A stretch of DNA of 64,000 nucleotides from Streptomyces changanensis (GTDB lineage: Bacteria; Actinomycetota; Actinomycetes; Streptomycetales; Streptomycetaceae): contig NZ_CP102332.1 of NCBI RefSeq assembly GCF_024600715.1, positions 2,232,001 through 2,296,000 of the forward strand, given 5' to 3'. Below are positions 53,031 through 61,242 of this stretch, piece after piece (within the stretch, counting starts at the first letter, position 1; every line of letters starts with the position of its first letter). The notes beneath the pieces were generated by a model that worked only from the letters and a program-made list of their open reading frames with translations, was not told where the DNA came from and did not search any database. The position numbers and the translations under genes are program-made.

Positions 53031-53073
53031 CGCACCGCCGCCCCCCGGGTACGGCCCGGGGGGCGGCGGTGCG
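53031..53073. terminator. Bidirectional terminator
   Basis: A perfect 19-bp GC stem (53031-53049 with 53055-53073) with 5-base loop sits between the convergent GH3 and S37 peptidase genes. Confidence 0.85.
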
Positions 53074-53087
53074 CGCGGGCGCGGCGC

Positions 53088-54512
53088 CTACGGGCGGAGC
53101 GTCGGCTCGCGCCGGAGGTCGCGCTTGTCGAGGCGCGCGTCGTACCGGGCGAGCGGCTGCGCCCGCTCCGCGTCGGCCCGGACGGCGGCGGGGGCGACGC
53201 CCGCCCACTCCAGCAGTCGCGCCGTGGCCGCCTCGCGCTGGGGCGCGGCGAGGCCGGCGATGCTGGCGCCGTGGTTCGCGCCGGGCGCGGTGAGGACGTA
53301 GCTGTCCTTCGCGCCGCGGTCGACGCGGAACGGCTCGGCGCCCCACGGGTCACGCTCGCCGTTGACGAAGAGCATGCGGCGGGCGTTGTGGCGGACCCAG
53401 CTGTCGACGTCCCGCATCACCCACGGCTTGAACCGGACGGGGATGTCGTCCGGGACGAAGGTGTGCGCCGGCTGGTAGCCGTAGCGGGTGAGCCCCTTGA
53501 GGTGGTCCACGCGCAGGCTCGGGGAGCCGAGCTCGGTGGCCGCCTGGTAGTAGTACGGCGTGTACGGCTCCAGGCCCTGGTCGGTGTAGAAGGACCAGCC
53601 GGAGTAGGTGTCGATCGCCTCGTACACGGCGTCGTCGGTGGCGGTGGTGGCGTCGGGGAGGCCCGCGCAGTCCTGCTCGCCGTGGTACTGCCAGAACGCC
53701 CACACGAAGTCGAGGACGACGGCCTCGTACGCCTTGTCCAGGCTGCCGACGGTGCGGAAGGTGGCGCCTTCGGCGGCGGCCCAGTCGCCGTACTTCTTCT
53801 GGAGCGGCGCGCGGCGGACGAGGGCCTCGCGCTGGAGGGCGTTCAGCCGGTCGCGGCACTCGGCGGTGCCGACGGTCGCGAAGAACCGGTCGTAGGCCGA
53901 GTCCTCCTTCTCCACGACGTCGTTGGGCGCCACGTAGGCGACGACGGCGTCCATGTCCCGCGGGTAGAACCGCTCGTAGTAGGTGGCCGTCATGCCGCCC
54001 TTGGAGCCGCCGGTGGCGATCCACTTGCGGTCGTAGACCTTCTTCAGGGCGGTGAACAGGCGGTGCTGGTCGGACGCGGCCTGCCAGATGTCCAGCTTGG
54101 ACCAGTCGGCGGGCTGGGGGCGGGACGGGCTGAAGTAGCGGTACTCCAGGGAGACCTGGTTGCCGTCGACGATCCGGGTGGGCTCGCTGCGGCGCGGGTC
54201 GGGGCTGACGTGGTAGCCGCTGGTGTAGAAGACGGTGGGGCGGCTGGTGTCCTTGTGCAGCAGGGTGAGGCGCTGCTTGAAGGTGCCCTTCCCGGGGCGG
54301 CGGTGGTCGACCGGCTGGGTGTAGTTCAGGACGAAGAAGCGGTAGCCGGGGTAGGGCTTCTCCTCGATGAGGGACATCCCGGGGATCGCGAGGACGCGTT
54401 CCTTGATGTCCACGGCGGTGCTGTCCTGTCCGGCGGCGGTGGCCGTGCCGGCCGTGCCCACGGTGCCTATGAGCACCACGAGCGACAGCAGCCATCTGAG
54501 CGTCGTGCGCAT
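53088..54512 (-). CDS. Secreted S37-type aminopeptidase/tripeptidyl aminopeptidase
   Basis: A 474-residue exported peptidase. The signal peptide MRTTLRWLLSLVVLIGTVG ends near ATA. The mature enzyme shows FFVLNYTQPVDH, the nucleophile S170 in GGSKGGMTATYY, FVNGERDPWGAEPF with the aspartate, and APGANHGASI with the histidine. This is the PS-10/S37 family known from Streptomyces culture fluid, which takes di- or tripeptides or proline from peptide N-termini. ATG 54512 starts right at the signal peptide; no clear ribosome site is seen. Confidence 0.92.
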   Translation of the reverse strand: MRTTLRWLLSLVVLIGTVGTAGTATAAGQDSTAVDIKERVLAIPGMSLIEEKPYPGYRFFVLNYTQPVDHRRPGKGTFKQRLTLLHKDTSRPTVFYTSGYHVSPDPRRSEPTRIVDGNQVSLEYRYFSPSRPQPADWSKLDIWQAASDQHRLFTALKKVYDRKWIATGGSKGGMTATYYERFYPRDMDAVVAYVAPNDVVEKEDSAYDRFFATVGTAECRDRLNALQREALVRRAPLQKKYGDWAAAEGATFRTVGSLDKAYEAVVLDFVWAFWQYHGEQDCAGLPDATTATDDAVYEAIDTYSGWSFYTDQGLEPYTPYYYQAATELGSPSLRVDHLKGLTRYGYQPAHTFVPDDIPVRFKPWVMRDVDSWVRHNARRMLFVNGERDPWGAEPFRVDRGAKDSYVLTAPGANHGASIAGLAAPQREAATARLLEWAGVAPAAVRADAERAQPLARYDARLDKRDLRREPTLRP

Positions 54513-54606
54513 GCGCTGCCTTCCACTGGGTTCACTGCGGTCGCGGCGAACCTACTGGGGTGCGCGTGTGCATGACCAGACCCGACCGGTTATTTCCGAC
54601 GTGGTG

Positions 54607-55014
54607 TCAGCACAGGATCCAGCCAGTGGCGGTGCCCCGTCCGGAGACGCTGCCGGCCGCGCGCACACAGCGGTTGAGGGCGTGCACGCTGACGGGCCCG
54701 GCCTGCCGGGTGAACCGCCCGGCGTCGACGACGGCGCGGGCGCCGCGCGGCTGCAGGGTGACGGACATGGCACGGCGGGGGCCGGCCTTGGCGACGGTGA
54801 CGGCGCAGGCGTACTGGCGGTTCTTGTAGACGCGCAGCTCACCGGTGGCGAACCGGACGGTCTTGGCGAGCCGCCCGGGGCACGCCGTACCGGCGGCCCC
54901 GGCGGGTGCGACGGCCGGCCCGGCGAGGCCGAGCGCCCCCGCGGCGACGGCCACCGCGACCCCGTGGGCGACCTTCCGCCGCCATCCGGACGTACCCGTG
55001 CCTCGACCGAACAC
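54607..55014 (-). CDS. Small secreted four-cysteine protein, unknown
   Basis: A 135-residue exported protein. The basic N-terminus with WRRKVAHGVAVAVAAG forms a signal peptide ending near GAA. The mature 90-residue part has four cysteines (ACPGRL, YACAVT, NRCVRA and the final WILC), likely two disulfides, and an alternating strand pattern. No family recognised. GTG 55014 follows GAGGGAGTCGCG; longer frames upstream are repetitive and lack a signal. Confidence 0.75.
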   Translation of the reverse strand: MFGRGTGTSGWRRKVAHGVAVAVAAGALGLAGPAVAPAGAAGTACPGRLAKTVRFATGELRVYKNRQYACAVTVAKAGPRRAMSVTLQPRGARAVVDAGRFTRQAGPVSVHALNRCVRAAGSVSGRGTATGWILC

Positions 55015-55124
55015 CGCGACTCCCTCGTTTCGACCCCGTACTGGCGTACGACGCGGGAGCGCGGCGGAGGGTTGCCCTCCGGGACGCGCGTTCCCGGCGC
55101 GGGGCGCGTTCCCGGCCGGGGGGG

Positions 55125-55232
55125 GGCAGCTGGGGACGCGGGGTGCGTGGGAGGCGCCGGGCGGCGTAGAGGCGCGGGACGCGGGAGAGGCGGGGGAGGG
55201 ACGAGACGCGGCAGCTGGGGACGCGGGGTGCG
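55125..55232. repeat. 23-bp direct repeat, two copies
   Basis: GGCAGCTGGGGACGCGGGGT followed by GCG occurs at 55125-55147 and 55210-55232, 85 bp apart, in the gap between two small leftward genes. The DNA between is GA/GC-rich simple sequence. Confidence 0.75.
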
Positions 55233-55247
55233 CTCCGCGGGCCCGGG

Positions 55248-55646
55248 TCAGGCGCGGCTCAGCACGGACAGGACGAGCGCGGCCTCGGCGGCGAGCTGTA
55301 CGGCCAGGGCGGTCAGGCGGACCGGCGGGACCCACCGTCCCCGGCCGCCGACGAGGAGCACGGCGCACCAGGCGGCCCCCGCGACGACGAAAGCCGCCTG
55401 GCCCACCCACGACGGCCAGCCCGTGCACCGCTCGCCGTACGTGAGGCAGCGGCCGAAGTCGTCGCTGAAGGCGACCGCCAGCCACGCGCACAGCCAGGCG
55501 GGCGCGAGCGCGAGCGCGGCGAACCCGGCCACGCGGCGTGCTCCGGCGGCGGTGACGGTGGGCAGGGCGGTCACGGCGGGGGCCGGGGAGCCGGGGGCGG
55601 GGGCGGTGGTGGGCCCAGGGGAGGCGGGCTCGGGGTGCGCGGTCAT
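55248..55646 (-). CDS. Small membrane protein with three helices
   Basis: A 132-residue protein. A Pro/Ala/Thr-rich cytoplasmic start of about 35 residues precedes three helices (AGFAALALAPAWLCAWLAVAF, WVGQAAFVVAGAAWCAVLLV, LTALAVQLAAEAALVLSVL) and a loop with two cysteines (GRCLTYGERCTGW). No family recognised. ATG 55646 was chosen because upstream in-frame sequence is repetitive Pro/Arg. Confidence 0.7.
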   Translation of the reverse strand: MTAHPEPASPGPTTAPAPGSPAPAVTALPTVTAAGARRVAGFAALALAPAWLCAWLAVAFSDDFGRCLTYGERCTGWPSWVGQAAFVVAGAAWCAVLLVGGRGRWVPPVRLTALAVQLAAEAALVLSVLSRA

Positions 55647-56034
55647 GCCCCGATCACAGCGCGGCGGCGGGCGCCGGGGCATGAGCGCGCGTACCCGGTA
55701 CGGCGGGGCGGCGTACTCAACCGGCCGGGAGACCGGCGACCGCACCGCGCACCCACCACCCCGCAGGCACCACGCCGCCGGGGGCGCCCGGAACCGGCCG
55801 GCGCCCCGAACGGCGGGCATCACGACCCGCGGGCGCCCCGAACCGGCGGGCGCCCCGAACCGGCCGGCGTCAGGACCCGCGGCATCACGACCCCGCGGGC
55901 GTCACGCACCACGGGCGTCACGCACCACGGACGCCCCCGCAGTGGCGGGCGCCGTGGGCGGTCGGCACCGCGGCCGGCCGGGCGTCGCCCGCCGCCGTCC
56001 GCCGGCCCCGTCCCGTCCCGCCCTGCCCCGGGTG
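55647..56034. other. Low-complexity spacer, no gene seen
   Basis: A 388-bp region between the small membrane protein and the ABC exporter 3' end. It contains imperfect units of GGGCGCCCCGAACCGG (about 55786-55865) and a 16-bp tandem GGGCGTCACGCACCAC at 55897-55912 and 55913-55928. No promoter or gene is evident. Confidence 0.65.
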
Positions 56035-59000
56035 TCAGGCGACGCGTTCCGGCTCGGGGCGGGGCTCGGGGTCGGCCTCGCCGGTGAAGGTGCGCCACAG
56101 CCGCGCGTAGTGGCCGTCGCGGGCGAGGAGCTCGTCGTGGGTCCCGTCCTCGGCGACGCGGCCGTGGTCCATCACGACGACGCGGTCGGCGCGGGCCGCC
56201 GTGGTGAGGCGGTGCGCGACGACGAGGGTCGTGCGGCGGCCCGCCAGCCGGTCGGTGGCCTGGTTGACCTGCGCCTCCGTCGCCAGGTCGAGCGCCGCGG
56301 TCGCCTCGTCGAGCAGCAGCACGTCCGGGTCGACGAGCTCGGCCCGCGCCAGGGCGATCAGCTGCCGCTGGCCCGCGGAGAGGTTGCGGCCGCGCTCGGC
56401 GACCTCGTGGAGGTAGCCGCCGTCGAGGGTGGCGATCATGTCGTGGGCGCCGACCGCGCGGGCCGCGGCCTCCACCTCGGCGTCGCTCGCGCCGGGCCGC
56501 CCGTAGGCGATGGCGTCGCGCACGGTGCCCGGGAAGAGGTACGCCTCCTGCGGCACCACGCCGAGGCGGTGGCGGTACGCGGTGAGGTCGAGCTCCCGCA
56601 GGTCGGTGCCGTCGACGGTGACGCGGCCGGACGTCGGGTCGTAGAACCGCGCGACGAGCTTCACGAGCGTCGACTTGCCGGCGCCGGTCTCGCCGACGAA
56701 GGCGACCGTCTGTCCGGCGGGGACGCGCAGGTCGACGCCGGTGAGGGCCGGCTCGTCGTCGCCGTAGGCGAACGACACGCCCTCGAAGGCGATCTCGCCC
56801 TTGAGGGAGCGCACCGGCCGGGGGTCGGCCGCCGGGGCGGTCGAGGTGGGCTCGCGCAGCAGTTCCTGCATGCGGCCCAGCGACACGGACGCCTGCTGGT
56901 AGCCGTCGAAGACCTGCGACAGCTGCTGTACGGGCGCGAAGAACAGGTCGATGTAGAGCAGGTACGCCACGAGGGCGCCCGCCGTGAGCGTGCCGGCCTC
57001 GATGCGGCCGGCGCCGACGACCAGCACCGCCGCCGCCGCGAGCGACGACAGCAGCTGGACGAAGGGGAAGTACACGGAGATCAGCCACTGGCCGCGCACC
57101 CGCGCCTCGCGGTAGGCGAGGCTCCGCTCGGTGAACCGGGCACCGCCCGACCGCTCCCCGCGGAAGGCCTGCACGATCCGCAGCCCCGCCACGGACTCCT
57201 GCAGGTCGGCGTTGACGACGCTGATCCGCTCGCGGGCCAGCTCGTACGCCCGGACGCTGGCCCGCCGGAAGAAGACGGTCCCGACGACCAGCGGGGGCAG
57301 CGTGGCGAAGACGACGAGGGCGAGCTCCACGTCGATGACGACGAGGGCGACCATGATCCCGAAGAAGGTCACCACGGAGACGAAGGCGGTGACGAGCCCG
57401 GTCTGGAGGAACGTCGACAGGGCGTCGACGTCGGTCGTCATCCGGGTCATGATGCGCCCGGTCAGCTCGCGCTCGTAGTAGTCGAGGCCGAGCCGCTGGA
57501 GCTGGGCGAAGATCTTCAGGCGCAGGGCGTAGAGGACGCGTTCGCCGGTCCGCCCGGTCATCCGGACCTCGCCGGACTGCGCCGCCCACTGCGCGGCGAC
57601 GGCCAGCAGGGCGAGCGCGGACGCCACCCAGACCGCGCCCAGCGCGAGCTGCGTGACGCCCTCGTCGATGCCGTGCCGGATCAGCACCGGCAGCAGCAGG
57701 CCCATGCCGGCGTCGACCGCGACGAGCAGCAGGCTGGCGAGGAGCGGCAGGCCGAAGCCGCGCAGCAGCCGGCGCAGCCCGTACGACTCCTCGGGGCGTA
57801 CGGCCCGGTCCTCGTCGACGTCCGGGGTGCCGTCGGCCGGGGGCAGCGCCGCGACCTGGGCGAGCAGCTCGGGCGTGGCGCCGGGTGTGGCGTCGTGGCC
57901 GGTGCCGGCCGTCTCGCGGTCCCACAGGGCGGGGGTGATGCCGCGCTCGGCGTCGAACTCGGCGTCGATCTCGTCCCGGACGGTGTGCTCGGCCGCCTCG
58001 TCGGCCGGTGTGCCGGCGGGGAGGGTGTGGCCGGGGGAGACGCCGCCCAGCCCGTCGGGGTCGGTGAGGAGCCGCCGGTACAGCGGCGAGCGGGCCTGGA
58101 GCTCGTCGTGGGTGCCGAGGTCGGAGAGGCGGCCGCCGTCGAGGACGGCGATCCGGTCGGCGAGGCCGAGCGTGGAGCGGCGGTGCGCGATGAGGAGCGT
58201 GGTGCGGCCCGCCATCACGGACCGGAGGGCCTCGTGGATCTCGTGCTCGACGCGCGCGTCGACGGCGGAGGTGGCGTCGTCGAGGAGGAGCAGCCGGGGG
58301 TCGGTGAGGATCGCCCGGGCGAGGGCGATGCGCTGGCGCTGCCCGCCGGAGAGGGTGAGGCCGTGTTCGCCGACGGTGGTGTCGTACCCGTCGGGGAGGG
58401 CGGTGACGAAACCGTGGGCCTGGGCGGCGCGGGCGGCGGCCTCGACCTCCTCGGGCGTCGCGTCGGGCCGCCCGTAGGCGATGTTGGCGCGGACGGTGTC
58501 GGAGAAGAGGAAGCTGTCCTCCGGTACGAGTCCGACGGCGGCGCGCAGGGACTCCAGGGTCAGCTCGCGCACGTCGTGGCCGCCGACGCGGACGGCGCCG
58601 CCGGTGACGTCGTAGAAGCGGGGCACGAGCAGCGAGACGGTGGACTTGCCGCTGCCGGAGGCGCCGACCACGGCGACGGTCTCGCCGGGGCGGATGCTCA
58701 GCGAGAACCCGTCGAGGACGGGCCGCCCGTCCTCGTAGCCGAAGGAGACGTCGTCGAACTCGACGCCCACGGGGGCGTCGGGGTCCAGTGCCCGTGTGCC
58801 GTCGCGGATGACGGGCTCGGTGTCGATGAGTTCCAGCACCCGTTCGGCGCCGGCGCGGGCCTGCTGGCCGACGGTGAGGACCATGGCGAGCATGCGGACC
58901 GGGCCGACGAGCTGGGCGAGATAGGTGGAGAAGGCGACGAAGGTGCCGAGGGTGATCTCGCCGCGGGTCGCCAGCCAGCCGCCGAGGGCGAGCATGGCGA

Positions 59001-59808
59001 CCTGGCCGAGCGCGGGGACGGCCTGGAGGGCGGGGGTGTAGCGGGCGTTGAGCCGGATGGTGCGCAGCCGGCCGGCGAACAGGGTCCGGCTCGCCTCGCG
59101 GAGCTTGTCGGTCTCCTGCTCCTCCTGGCCGAAGCCCTTGACGACGCGGACGCCGGTGACGGCGCCGTCGACGACGCCCGCGACGTGCCCGGCCTGGGCC
59201 TGGGCGTACCAGGTGGCCGGGTGCAGGCGGGTGCGGCTGCGCCGGGCGATGAACCACAGGGCGGGGGCCACGGCGAGGACGACGAGGGTGAGCGGCGGGG
59301 AGAGCCACGCCATGATGCCGAGGGAGATGAGGAAGAGCAGGACGTTCCCGAGGGTCATCGGGAGCATGAACAGCAGGCCCTGGATGAGCTGGAGGTCGCT
59401 GGTGGCGCGGCCGACGACCTGCCCGGTGGAGAGTTGGTCCTGCCGCCGCCCGTCGAGTCGCGTGATCGTCGCGTACATCTCGGTGCGCAGGTCGTGCTGG
59501 ACGTCGAGGGCGAGCCGCCCGCCGTAGTAGCGGCGGACGTAGGTGAGGGCGTACACGGCGAGGGCCGCGCCGATCAGGACGCCGATCCACGTGCCGAGGG
59601 AGCCGTCGCCCCCGCCGATCACGTCATCGATGACGATCTTGGTGATGAGCGGGACGAACGCCATGACGGCCATGCCGCCGAGCGACGACCCGAGGGCGAG
59701 GACGACGTCCAGCCGGTGCCGCCACGCGTACTGCCAGAGCCGGCCGGCCCAGCCCCGCTCCGCTTTCCGCCCCGGTTTCCGCTCCTGGTCCCCCGCCGCC
59801 GACACCAC
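56035..59808 (-). CDS. Fused two-half ABC exporter with one degenerate ATP site
   Basis: A 1,257-residue TMD-NBD-TMD-NBD exporter. Half 1: six helices, Walker A GASGSGKST, LSGGQRQR, and Walker B LLLLDDATSAVD, with aspartate D511 where the catalytic glutamate belongs. Half 2: six helices, Walker A GETGAGKST, signature LSAGQRQL, and LLLDEATAALD with E1168. NBD1 Walker B and the NBD2 signature form the same composite site, so that site is degenerate and the other is canonical, as in heterodimeric multidrug exporters. The layout is like the mycobacterial Rv0194-type fused pump. GTG 59808 was chosen for its GGGAGG; a TTG 45 bp upstream lacks one. Substrate unknown. Confidence 0.9.
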   Translation of the reverse strand: MVSAAGDQERKPGRKAERGWAGRLWQYAWRHRLDVVLALGSSLGGMAVMAFVPLITKIVIDDVIGGGDGSLGTWIGVLIGAALAVYALTYVRRYYGGRLALDVQHDLRTEMYATITRLDGRRQDQLSTGQVVGRATSDLQLIQGLLFMLPMTLGNVLLFLISLGIMAWLSPPLTLVVLAVAPALWFIARRSRTRLHPATWYAQAQAGHVAGVVDGAVTGVRVVKGFGQEEQETDKLREASRTLFAGRLRTIRLNARYTPALQAVPALGQVAMLALGGWLATRGEITLGTFVAFSTYLAQLVGPVRMLAMVLTVGQQARAGAERVLELIDTEPVIRDGTRALDPDAPVGVEFDDVSFGYEDGRPVLDGFSLSIRPGETVAVVGASGSGKSTVSLLVPRFYDVTGGAVRVGGHDVRELTLESLRAAVGLVPEDSFLFSDTVRANIAYGRPDATPEEVEAAARAAQAHGFVTALPDGYDTTVGEHGLTLSGGQRQRIALARAILTDPRLLLLDDATSAVDARVEHEIHEALRSVMAGRTTLLIAHRRSTLGLADRIAVLDGGRLSDLGTHDELQARSPLYRRLLTDPDGLGGVSPGHTLPAGTPADEAAEHTVRDEIDAEFDAERGITPALWDRETAGTGHDATPGATPELLAQVAALPPADGTPDVDEDRAVRPEESYGLRRLLRGFGLPLLASLLLVAVDAGMGLLLPVLIRHGIDEGVTQLALGAVWVASALALLAVAAQWAAQSGEVRMTGRTGERVLYALRLKIFAQLQRLGLDYYERELTGRIMTRMTTDVDALSTFLQTGLVTAFVSVVTFFGIMVALVVIDVELALVVFATLPPLVVGTVFFRRASVRAYELARERISVVNADLQESVAGLRIVQAFRGERSGGARFTERSLAYREARVRGQWLISVYFPFVQLLSSLAAAAVLVVGAGRIEAGTLTAGALVAYLLYIDLFFAPVQQLSQVFDGYQQASVSLGRMQELLREPTSTAPAADPRPVRSLKGEIAFEGVSFAYGDDEPALTGVDLRVPAGQTVAFVGETGAGKSTLVKLVARFYDPTSGRVTVDGTDLRELDLTAYRHRLGVVPQEAYLFPGTVRDAIAYGRPGASDAEVEAAARAVGAHDMIATLDGGYLHEVAERGRNLSAGQRQLIALARAELVDPDVLLLDEATAALDLATEAQVNQATDRLAGRRTTLVVAHRLTTAARADRVVVMDHGRVAEDGTHDELLARDGHYARLWRTFTGEADPEPRPEPERVA

Positions 59809-60253
59809 GTCCCGCGCCTCCCGTTTCTCCGCTGGTCTACCGGAAGGCACCAACAGGAGCGGGTCCGATTTTCATCCCGGGGGGCGGCGGGTCGGGCCAG
59901 GTCCCTCCTTTCGGCCTAGGACTTCCGGCCCACGGGCCCGGGCCGGGGTACGCCTCCGCCGCGCCCGCGTCGGGGCGCCGTCCGGCGGCCGCGGGCGGGT
60001 CCGTCCGGTGTCGGCACGGGTGGTCCGCCGTGTGCCCGCGGGCGGTCCGTCCTGTCCCCCGCTTTCCCGGTACGGGGCGGTTTTCGGCCATTGCGACACG
60101 TCCATGACAAAGACACAGGACCGTCGCACGACGTTCACGCACAGGTAGCCATGTCCATGGCACTCTCCCCTCACCGCACCCGTCAACCCGCGTAGAACGC
60201 GCTCGACGTCCACCCCGTTCCCCCGTGACCCCACCTCGGGAAAGGACTCCCCC
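59809..60253. other. Divergent promoter region, no gene seen
   Basis: These 445 bp separate the leftward ABC exporter and rightward secreted nuclease. A relatively AT-rich part near 60085-60170 (GCCATTGCGACACG, ATGACAAAGACACAGG) is the likely promoter area. CCATGTCCATGG (60149-60160) is a small palindrome. I see no gene. Confidence 0.55.
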
Positions 60254-61093
60254 ATGCCGTCTTCCCCGGCCGGAAACACCCGGCGCTGGACGGTCCCCGT
60301 CCTGGCCGCCGCCCTCCTCACCGGGATGGTCGTGCCCGGCGCCACGGCGGCCACGGCCCCGCGGCCCGCCCCGGCCACGGCCGGCGCGACCGCCACCGTC
60401 ACCGCGTACGACGACACCTACTACGCGAACGCCGCCGGGAAGACCGGCGCGAGCCTGAAGACCGCCCTGCACGGGATCATCCGCGACCAGACGAAGATCT
60501 CGTACTCGACCGTCTGGACCGCCCTGAAGCAGACGGACGAGGACCCGGCCAACAGCGCCAACGTCCGCCTCCTCTACAGCGGCGCCTCCCGCAGCAAGGC
60601 CCTCAACGGAGGAGACGTCGGCGACTGGAACCGCGAGCACGTGTGGGCGCAGTCCCACGGCGACTTCGGCACCTCCGCCGGCCCCGGCACGGACCTGCAC
60701 CACCTGCGCCCCGCCGACGTCCAGGTCAACGCCATCCGCGGCAACAAGGACTTCGACCTCGGCGGCAGCCCCGTCAGCGGCGCCCCGGGCAGCTACACGG
60801 ACGCCGACTCCTTCGAGCCGCGCGCCGCCGACAGGGGCGACGTGGCCCGCATGATCCTGTACATGGCCGTCCGCTACGAGGGCACCGACGGCTGGCCCGA
60901 CCTGGAGCCCAACGACACCGTCACCAACGGCAGCGCCCCGTACCACGGGCGGCTCTCGGTGCTGAAGCGGTGGAACGACGAGGACCCGCCGGACGCGTTC
61001 GAGCGCAAGCGCAACGAGATCATCTACAGCACCTACCAGCGCAACCGGAACCCGTTCATCGACCACCCGGAGTGGGTCGAGGCGATCTGGTGA
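60254..61093 (+). CDS. Secreted endonuclease I family nuclease
   Basis: A 279-residue exported nuclease. The signal peptide RRWTVPVLAAALLTGMVV ends near ATA. The beta-beta-alpha-metal core is DWNREHVWAQSHG with the general base H129, then GTDLHHLRPADVQVNAIRGN, and the C-terminal RNRNPFIDHPEWVEAIW. It matches the EndA/NucM-type endonuclease I family that degrades DNA outside the cell, for nutrient recovery. GGGAAAGGACTCC precedes ATG 60254. Two strong hairpins follow. Confidence 0.92.
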   Translation: MPSSPAGNTRRWTVPVLAAALLTGMVVPGATAATAPRPAPATAGATATVTAYDDTYYANAAGKTGASLKTALHGIIRDQTKISYSTVWTALKQTDEDPANSANVRLLYSGASRSKALNGGDVGDWNREHVWAQSHGDFGTSAGPGTDLHHLRPADVQVNAIRGNKDFDLGGSPVSGAPGSYTDADSFEPRAADRGDVARMILYMAVRYEGTDGWPDLEPNDTVTNGSAPYHGRLSVLKRWNDEDPPDAFERKRNEIIYSTYQRNRNPFIDHPEWVEAIW

Positions 61094-61094
61094 G

Positions 61095-61124
61095 TCCGTG
61101 CGCGGGCACCGGCCCGCGCACGGA
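61095..61124 (+). terminator. First hairpin after the nuclease gene
   Basis: TCCGTGCGCGGGC (61095-61107) pairs perfectly with GCCCGCGCACGGA (61112-61124), starting 2 bp after the stop. Confidence 0.8.
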
Positions 61125-61133
61125 CACGCCGAC

Positions 61134-61177
61134 GCGGCGGGGTACGGGAGGGCGACGCGCCTCCCGTACCCCGCCGC
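61134..61177. terminator. Second hairpin in the convergent region
   Basis: An 18-bp perfect stem (61134-61151 with 61160-61177) with 8-base loop follows the first hairpin by 9 bp and can serve both the nuclease gene and the leftward ThDP gene that ends at 61243. Confidence 0.8.
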
Positions 61178-61242
61178 GGTGCGTCCGGGTCCCGCCGCGG
61201 TGCGGCCGGGCCGGTCCGGCCCCGCCGCAGCGCCTCGGCGCC

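Noticed and set aside
59809..59853. TTG start for the fused ABC exporter
   Set aside because: No Shine-Dalgarno sequence before it, whereas GGGAGG is well placed before GTG 59808.
54367..59919. An open frame of 1,850 codons on the plus strand opposite the ABC exporter and S37 peptidase start
   Set aside because: It is the antisense shadow of high-GC coding DNA: its product is Gly/Arg/Val/Asp-rich without domains and spans several real genes.
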